Of a DNA stretch of 64,000 nt, positions 56,801-64,000 are shown piece after piece; position 1 is the stretch's first letter, and every line of letters starts with the position of its first letter. Below the pieces are notes generated by a model. That model was not told where the DNA came from, made no database searches, and worked only from the letters and a program-made list of their open reading frames with translations. Source of the DNA: Orthonyx spaldingii (Eukaryota > Chordata > Aves > Passeriformes > Orthonychidae); the NCBI GenBank assembly GCA_013397795.1, contig VZTJ01002654.1, positions 2,666 through 66,665 of the forward strand, given 5' to 3'. Made by a program: the position numbers and the translations under genes.

Positions 56801-58819
56801 GCAAACGGCTTGAGGGGCATGGCTGGAGCACAGTGGAGAGGGGAGGGGAAGAGCTCCTGCCCCTGAGGGGCTCTTGTTAATTGCCTTCCCAACAGCAGGG
56901 TTCGGAAGGGCGAGAAATACCAAGCTGTGTTAAAGGTGCCTTTCCCAGGGGTTTGGGCAGGTCACACTTCCCTCCCGTGCTGGTGGAGGCAGCACAAGCT
57001 GCCTGTGCCCTGTCGAGGGCCTGCCTCATCCCCTCTCCCCGCAGCCGGGAACTCGGTGTGAGAGTAACTGCACTGCAGAGCATGAGGGGGGCTAAAGGGT
57101 GTCACAGTGCCCGTTTTGTCAGGACCTGCTCACAGGCATTTCTGTAGGACTGCCATCCAGCCAGGACGTGCAGACGAGTGTCCCTGCACAGCAGAGCTCT
57201 GGCTGGGAGGGCTCCATCCTTCTGCTCTGGGCTCTGCCCACAGCCCCCCACAGCAAACCTCGGGGAACCCCCCATCACTCCCAGCCCAGCTCAGCACACG
57301 CTGGCTCTCCCCATGCTGCCCGTGCTCCCAAAGTGCAAAGTCACAAAACTAAAATAGGCTGAAAATAAATGGCTTGCTTCAACCACAAGACCTAGAGGAA
57401 TACAGACCTTTGGTTCTGAGCTGGCATGGGGAAAAATAAGGTTTCTTTTCTCTCAGGAACAATAAATTTAATTTCAGAAACATCCAAGCAGGTCCCCATC
57501 AGAGCCTGCCCTGCCTGTCTGCCAGCAGACGGGCAGCGTCGTACGGTTATGAAGCCACAGAACTGTAGGACTCAAGTGTGCCACGAGGGTAATGTTCTTT
57601 CATATCCACAACAGAAGCTGTTAGCTTGATTGTTAATCTGTAAAGTGGTTTTTTTCCCTAGGAGAAAATAGGCAAATTACAGAGTCAGTCATCAGGAGAT
57701 GTTCCCATGGACCTGACTGTACATATGTGAGAAAGTGTATGGCAAAAGCTGAGAGCAGCCGGAGCTGGCTGCCCAGGAAAATCAAACCTGTGAACACTGG
57801 CCCGAGGTGGGGTGTTATTTGCACGTCTGGAAAGGTCAGATTAGGCCCAGAGAGATGATGGTTCACGGGAGGTCAGGCAGCCAGGGAGGAACAGAGTTTA
57901 ATAACCCATATCTGCTGCTCCCATCTTCTTCTTCTTCGAGTCCATGTATAAACAGGAATACTGGGCAGTGAGAATGGTATGAAGTTATCCTTCCCTTGCT
58001 TGACTGGCAGCCAGAAACCCAAAGGGAGACCTTTTCCCACTGCTCACAGACAAGCACTGAGCTGAACACATACCCCACTCTTCGGCTTCCCGGTCTGGGG
58101 GCTCGTCACTCTGCTGAGTCCTCAGCACATCCTGTTATGTCCAAGGGAAGCACAGCGGATGGGTTTGGGGATGGGAGTGGTTCATGGATGCAAGAGGTCT
58201 GTGGTAGGTCCCAGTAAGGAAAGTGCTCGACCCTGTGAGGTATTTGATTAAAATGTCTTATGGGAGGGGGACAACAGGAGAAGGAAAAAGGGGCTCGCAA
58301 ACAATCTTGCATCCCAGCAGATGCAGAAGATGCCAGGCAATGTGACATCGGCCAGACCTCTTGCCTGGGCATGGCAGGTGGCATGGCCTGTCCTGGGCAC
58401 AGTCTGTGCTAGCTGAGCCTCGCCAGCAGGAGGACGTGCCTCAAGTGCCCAGCCCAGCCGCAGGGGTGGTGGGGCAGCACTGATGGGCTGTGGCTGCCCC
58501 AGCTACAGGAAACAAACTCCTTTTCATTCACCTGCACTTCCATGTCCTCTCCAAACACAGTCCCTGTGCCTCTTTTCCACATTTCTCTGGCAGCAATGAG
58601 GTCGGCTCCCAAAGCACAGCCTAAGGCTCATCCGAGTGACAAAGAGCCAGGGGCTGAAAAATGGCAAAAACACCCTTTTCTCCTTCCTTGCTGGTTCACT
58701 CCATCACAGGGAGAGGCTATTAATTTCTTTGTGCCTTCATGGCTAATGAGTTCTCTATGTTCTGTCCCCAGGGACAAGTCTTTTATAAGGAAGATCTAAA
58801 GCTGTTGGAAATTCTCAAA
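56801..58819. other. Unannotated stretch
   Basis: No repeat family is recognised. A minus-strand exon-like segment at 58532-58620 is described in findings. A GC-rich stretch near 57000-57330 carries overlapping open frames without motifs. Confidence 0.4.
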
Positions 58820-59265
58820 AGGAGGGACACAAAGATGGTGAAGGGTCTAAAGAGCCATAGGAGGAGCAGCTGAGGACACTTGGTTTGCTCAGCTGGAAAA
58901 GAGGAGATGCAGGTCAGAGCTCCCCAGGGCCACAGCTTCTCCTGAGGTACAGCGGAGGGACTGCCCCAGTCTCTGCTCTGGGACAGGAACAGGAGCCAGG
59001 GAACGGCTGGAGCTCTGTCAGGGGAGGTTTTTGTTGGATATCAGGGAAAGGCTCTTCCCCAGAGGGTGCTGGGCACTGCCCAGGCTCCCCAGGGAATGGT
59101 CCCGGCCCCGAGGCTGCCAGAGCTCCAGGAGTGTTTAGACAGCGCTGCCAGGGATGCACAGGGGGGACTGTTGGGGGTCTTGGCAGGGACAGGGGCTGGA
59201 CTGGATGATCCTTGTGGGTCCCTTCTAACTCAGGAAACTCTGTGATTCTATGATTCTAAGATTTC
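58820..59265 (+). mobile_element. CR1 LINE 3' fragment, about 445 bp, 'gatgatccttgtgggtccc' subfamily
   Basis: It runs from 'aggagggacacaaagatggtgaagggtct' through 'ggagcagctgaggacacttggtttgctcagctggaaaagaggag', 'gttggatatcagggaaaggctcttccccagagggtgctgggcactgcccaggctccccagggaatgg', 'gaggctgccagagctccagg' to 'gactggatgatccttgtgggtcccttctaactcaggaaactctgtgattctatgattctaag'. It shares long near-identical blocks with the copy at 63490. Two octamers survive in the tail. Confidence 0.97.
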
Positions 59266-60381
59266 AGGTTTTGTCTGAGTGAAATTTCACATTAGTGCAT
59301 GCTTTGCACTCAAGTCTTACACAGATTCTTTCCTCAGTTGACACAGGGATTCCTATCATGTCAATAACGGCAGCTCTGCAGTGATCTCACGATCACTGTG
59401 CTCCTGTGGAAGCTGTCACCATCACCAGCATGCCATTGCTCTGAGGTGCATCCTGGCTCAGCCGTGGGGTGTCGGGGCGTTCCGGGCTGGCCGCTGCCGC
59501 TGGCTCCGAGCACACAGGCAGGAGTGCAAATGCCTCTCTGCAGCAGCAGCCTGGAAACAAACCACCCCTTAGTGCTTTATGAGGCTGTAAACATTGCCCA
59601 AGCATGCTTTTGGGATAATTGGGGTTTAGCTCTGAAAGGTTTTGGCAAACACTGGTGTTTGACATTCTACACCAGCCCTGGACAGCTCTGGCACCCAAGC
59701 GTGAGGTGCAGCTCTGTCCCTGCACTGCCCGGGGCTATCATGCGGCTGAGACCTCTCCTGCCATCAGAAATGTCTGTCTTCACACAGCAGTCTGGCTGCA
59801 GAGAAAAGGGGAATTTTTACTTTATTTTGGAGGTATTTGCACCTTTTGGGGTACTCTTAACTTTTTTTTCTTTTCCTTTAGAAAAGAAATGTGATAACTC
59901 ACCTCTTTTCCTCTAGCATTATCTTTCCTAGGTCTAGGATCCAATGGAGCAGCAATGACTCTGCCACTTGGTTCCTGTTAAGGAGGTAGCTGTCCCTGCC
60001 AGCTGGGTGAGCCCTTCTCCTCTCCCACTGGTGCTGGCACTGCAGGAAACCCTTTCAGTTTAGCAGCTGTTCCCCAGTACCTGCTGTGCCATATGGTTCC
60101 TGCTCCTGTAACCAGGCTTTATGATTTTGCATTTAGATTTCAGGTAAAATTATCTTCTGTATGAGCATTTACAAAATTCACTATGAAAACAGTCCCAAGT
60201 CCAACAAGGGGCAGTAAAGTGCTGACTAGAGACCACCAATAAGGCTACTAATGAAAATGTAGTGCCCAGATGAAAATGCAATATGACAAGTTGAGAATTT
60301 GGAAGGGCCCTGTTTCCTTCTCTTGTGCCAAAATTTCTCAATGTTTTGGCTGGTGATGTGATGGTATCAGAAGAAATTTAA
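59266..60381. other. Unannotated stretch
   Basis: A 72-base minus-strand exon-like segment at 59903-59974 is described in findings. Otherwise no gene or repeat is recognised. Confidence 0.4.
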
Positions 60382-60495
60382 AATCATAGGATCACAGAAT
60401 CACAGACTGGTTTGGATTGGAAAAGACCTTAAAGGCTATCTCATTCCAACCCCCTGCCATGGGCAGGGACACCTTCCACTAGACCAGATTGCTCA
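60382..60495 (-). mobile_element. CR1 LINE 3'-end fragment, well preserved tail
   Basis: Reversed: 'aatcataggatcacagaatcacagactggtttggattggaaaagaccttaaaggctatctcattccaaccccctgccatgggcagggacaccttccactagaccagattgctc'. Two octamers are kept. The homology ends abruptly at an A-rich then T-rich run (60503-60540). Confidence 0.96.
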
Positions 60496-63489
60496 GAGGC
60501 AGAGAAAAAAATAGCTTCTTCTTTTATTTTTTTTTTTAATTTATTATTTTCTTATTTGAAAGAGTTCCTTTTTATAAATGCAAGACAATTGATTCCTTGT
60601 TTATTGCTGTGCTGTCATACATGTGTCCGTAGGTGTTCATTTGGAGATTTAGCACTTTATCATCAGTGAGAACACTTCTCTGCGAGTGTGCTGCTATGAG
60701 GAGTTAATTAAGTATTCATTGTAATAACACTGATATTAACGAACTTATTTTATATTCGTTTTCATGTGCGTGTTCCGTATTTCCAAACGAGTGCTATTTT
60801 CATTGATCATTGCATATCAGAAGTACAGAAATAAAACCTCAGTAGGAGCGTGTAAAGGCCTGAGCTCCCACACGGACTGCTCACCTCAGAGGGGCTTTGC
60901 CTCTCACTGGGTGCCCTGACACGGCCGGGCAGCGGGAGCTCCGCAGTCAGCCACAGCTCCAGAAGGCTTTAGGGCTCTTTTTAAATATAGGATCGTTTGG
61001 GACAAATATTTATATGATGAAGGCATCTGCTGTGAACTGGGGGGAGAGGGTCTTAGATGGAGAATCGCGGCAGAAGGGCCGCTGTGCTGGAGCCAGGGCT
61101 GTGGGGCCGTGGGGCTGTGGTTGGTGGTCTCTGATGGGCAGAGCACTCCAGGCACAGCCACAGCATTGTCACCCCCTGCTCCGTGCCCCTGTGGGGGTCC
61201 CCAGCCCTTGTCACTGAGCTTTATGTCTCAGACACAGCACAGTCCCCTGGCCAGATGCTGAGGGGACCGGGCCTGGCTCCGGCACTCCTGCCCTGATGGA
61301 CTTGGAGTGTGTCCATGCCAAACCCCAGCTTATCTGAGGACAGGGGTGGAATGGTAATGATGCTGCACAGTGCAGGCTGCAGTTTCCCCACGCTGCTGGC
61401 AGGCAGGAGATCCATAGGGAAAGCAGGAGGGAAAGCAAAACAGGCCAAAACCATGGCTAAAAGCTGCTGGCAGAAATAGCAGGATTCATAATGGGAAGGG
61501 AGGGCACCGCTGGATGCAGGGAGCCTGGGAGGCTCTCTGCAAACATCAGCCACTCCAGATCAGTGACAGGGTGTGTGTGTGCACTTCTCGGGAGCAGCAG
61601 CAGGAGAGGAGCTGGAGCTGCTGGATCTATCGCTGTTTCATTGCTCTGTGCATTTACTGGGCTGTGCTCAAAACGCTCTCTGGGTTCACAGGGCTGTGAG
61701 GAGATAACCTGCACACAGAGCTCTGCACGGCCGGCCAGCTGGTGGGCTGGGGAGGATGATTCAGACAGCTTGCAGGTGATGGCAGGTAGTTTGGGGTGTT
61801 CTCACAGATTCTGCTTCCTCCCTCTTGAAGAGGACACAGGATGCTCCATGGGAAGGGAGGACAGAGAGGGACACGTCGTTCGTCTGGCACAAAGATGCCA
61901 GTGCCTTTCACTGCATGAGGTGGGAGAGCCTCTGCCCAGGACCAAATTCCCCCAGCAAATGGCTTTGTTCTGTGCTGCTCTCAGAAGTTTATTCCTGATG
62001 GCATCCCTGTTCTGCAGCTCGGGGGCAGAGCCATGGGTAACACACCTGGAAAGGTACCCAAGGGCAGCAGGTGCATCCGAGCCAGTGCACGAGGGCCTCT
62101 GAGCTAATGGGGGAGAAGGAAGTGGGGAAGGGAAGAAAAAAGCAGGTGGAAAGGGAGAAGGAAAAAGATTTAGTAGGACAGAAGAAAAATCTAAATCAAA
62201 GCATGCAATTTGGGGAAAACAGAGGCTGCCCTTTTGTCCTCTGCCTGGGGCCGATTCAGATCCAGGGAAAGCAGCAGGTGGGTACCTCAGGTTCTGCCAC
62301 ATAAACAAACCCTCTAATAGACTTCAAAATTCTGTCACAAGACAAGGAATCTGCACGAAAAATATATTTTCTTAACTGTTCTCATTGGGCCTCTTATTTT
62401 TATTTAAATCTCTCCTTATTTGAAACATTATTACTGTGTAATGCAGAATTTGGCAGGGAGGATATTGCAACCCCTCTGCTTGGGCAGCTGCCTCCCCTTT
62501 CTCTCTGCACTCTGCAAATGGCTCCTGTCCCCTGGGTTGGCTGGCTTTATCCCTGAAAATCCTTGGGAAGACCTGCGATCCTCAGAAATAGTTTCTCTGC
62601 TAAAGAGATATAAGAAAAGAAAATAATATAAGAATATAATACTGATTGATAATGACTTCTGACCAAGCAGATAAAGATTGTTCATTCCAAAATATGATGT
62701 GATGTTAACTATGGTAGTGGTTTAGAGGGTGAAGAGTCGCTTGCATTGAGGAATGTGCACCAGTGCCAGGGGGTGTTTGTTCACACAGCCTTTTGATTCA
62801 ACACCCAGTGGTGCGTCAGTGGCTGTGATTTACCTCCAAGGGTGTTTTCATGGAAATAATAATACAACAGTAACAAACCAACAACAAAATGGGGCTCACA
62901 GAGGGAAGAACTTCCCCAGCAGTGTGGTCCTTCTGCTGGAACTGAAAATGGTGAAATTCTCACACCAAGGAAAAACCAACTTTTAGGTTTGAGGTGATTT
63001 TCAGTAGCAGTGAATACATTTAAAATACTGTTTGCTATTAAAATACTGATTAATAATATTTAAATGTTGTTGTATAAAATATTTAGCCAGTTATATTTAA
63101 ACATTATTAGTTATCATTAACAAGTGTGGTAGACTACCACAGCCACAATAAAGTTACAGTAGTGGAAAGGTAATCTCCCAGATGCCACGATTCCAGAAGA
63201 TTGGACATGAGGTGATTAATAAGGAAAATCATCTGTTCTGACAGATTCAGTCCCACACAGTGTGACAATGATGATAATAACAGCAACCCATTGTAACCTG
63301 CTCTTGGTGGGCAATGGTGGGAGCAGCAGCTGTGGGACTGTGCTGTCTGCTGGGCACAGCCAGGTCTCGGGGACACAGCCAAGGGCCCCAGGCCCAGGGA
63401 GGGCGAGCCCAGCCCCTGCCATGCTCAGAAAGAATGAACTGGTCCTCTCCGTAAATTCCTTTTTGAAAATACCTACCCCAGATAGCTTG
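60496..63489. other. Unannotated stretch with a minus-strand promoter-like unit
   Basis: Bases 60530-60850 are AT-rich and repeat-free with a TAATTA motif. At 60885-60989 a minus-strand TATATTTA (60981-60989) sits about 95 bases before GAG|GTGAGC (GT at 60883-60884). Bases 61490-61760 are mixed, and 62990-63130 are strongly AT-rich. No coding gene is supported. The 203-codon + frame at 61491-62102 lacks motifs. Confidence 0.3.
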
Positions 63490-63742
63490 GACCTGTGTCA
63501 GGGAGGGTCAGGCTGGAGATCAGGAAAGGTTCTTCCCCAGAGGGTGCTGGGCACTGCCCAGGCTCCCCAGGGAATGGTGCCGGCCCCGAGGCTGCCAGAG
63601 CTCCAGGAGCCTTTGGGATGTGCATCCCCACCACTGTCAGGGATGCACTGGGGGGACTGTTGGGGTATCTGGGCAGGGTCGGGAGCTGGACTGGATGATC
63701 CTTGTGGGTCCCTCCCAGCTCAGGATATTCCATGATTCTATG
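63490..63742 (+). mobile_element. CR1 LINE 3' fragment, same subfamily as 58820-59265
   Basis: It starts at 'ggacctgtgtcagggagggtcaggctggagatcaggaaagg' and continues 'ttcttccccagagggtgctgggcactgcccaggctccccagggaatgg' and 'ccggccccgaggctgccagagctccaggag', ending 'ggactggatgatccttgtgggtccctcccagctcaggatattccatgattctatg'. The shared block with the 58820 copy differs at only a few bases. Confidence 0.97.
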
Positions 63743-64000
63743 TCAACCCTGCAGACCCCTGAGCTGCTGTAAGGAAAGCTCATCTCTTTTCCCCCCATTT
63801 TCTTCAGGAATGTTTTGAACTCTGTCTCCAACAGGTCTTGTTGGGCTGCACCAGTTCAACAGGGGAGCTCGCTGTACCACGGGATTGGAGAGGAGGAGCC
63901 TCCCTGTGTCCCCAGCCAGTGCTGGTGTGCCCAAACCTCTGCCTGGGCAGTCCCAAAAGCTTGGTCATTCCACATCCTGGGAAGAGCATCCACCATCCCC
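63743..64000. other. Unannotated end of the window
   Basis: The last 258 bases hold nothing I recognise. Confidence 0.5.

Noticed and set aside
1..64000. tRNA, rRNA, CRISPR array, operon or prokaryotic-type gene cluster
   Set aside because: By eye I found no tRNA T-loop with matching stems, no regularly spaced repeats with unique spacers and no tightly packed reading frames. All content is consistent with vertebrate intergenic DNA.

Overview
The window looks like gene-poor, repeat-dotted chromosomal DNA from a bird, probably a songbird. The main reason is a dense set of CR1 non-LTR retrotransposon fragments: about thirty pieces on both strands, most ending in the avian CR1 3' signature (a 'gggttggaagggacctt' block, then ATTCTATG/ATTCTGTG octamers). 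Base composition shifts over short distances, introns cannot be excluded, and no bacterial or organellar gene architecture is visible. Two single-N positions (9527, 34042) and a 71-N gap (42186-42256) mark it as draft genome assembly.

I find no protein-coding gene I can name. Nearly all long open frames are shadows of CR1 fragments, tandem repeats or GC-rich DNA.

Layout. From 1 to 7 kb the DNA is relatively CpG-rich, with four CpG clusters (about 1.34-1.66, 2.19-2.48, 5.22-5.47 and 6.35-6.62 kb), a 27-28 bp minisatellite at 2.94-3.27 kb and AT-rich blocks between. At 7.9-8.1 kb a TATA box, two RFX-like half palindromes and a consensus splice donor form a promoter-plus-first-exon-like unit on the + strand. 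From 9.26 to 9.93 kb there is a probable solo LTR of an endogenous retrovirus. From 10 to 37 kb the sequence is mostly unremarkable, with CR1 fragments, short tandem repeats and pyrimidine tracts. At 37.56-37.81 kb there is a striking 18-bp tandem array. Read on the minus strand it encodes 26 uninterrupted Gly-X-Y (collagen-type) triplets, with every unit the same length. From 38 to 46 kb there are more CR1 pieces, a pentanucleotide array around the gap, and an AT-rich block at 44.4-45.1 kb that resembles a conserved non-coding element. From 46 to 61 kb several open segments on the minus strand are bounded by good splice signals, but they do not chain into one consistent frame.

No functional pathway can be read from this window. 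The strongest leads are the Gly-X-Y array, the promoter-like unit at 7.9 kb, the CpG island at 5.2 kb with a minus-strand splice donor, and the minus-strand exon-like segments. CR1, LTR and tandem-repeat calls rest on sequence seen directly plus knowledge of these families. Exon and promoter calls are inference.
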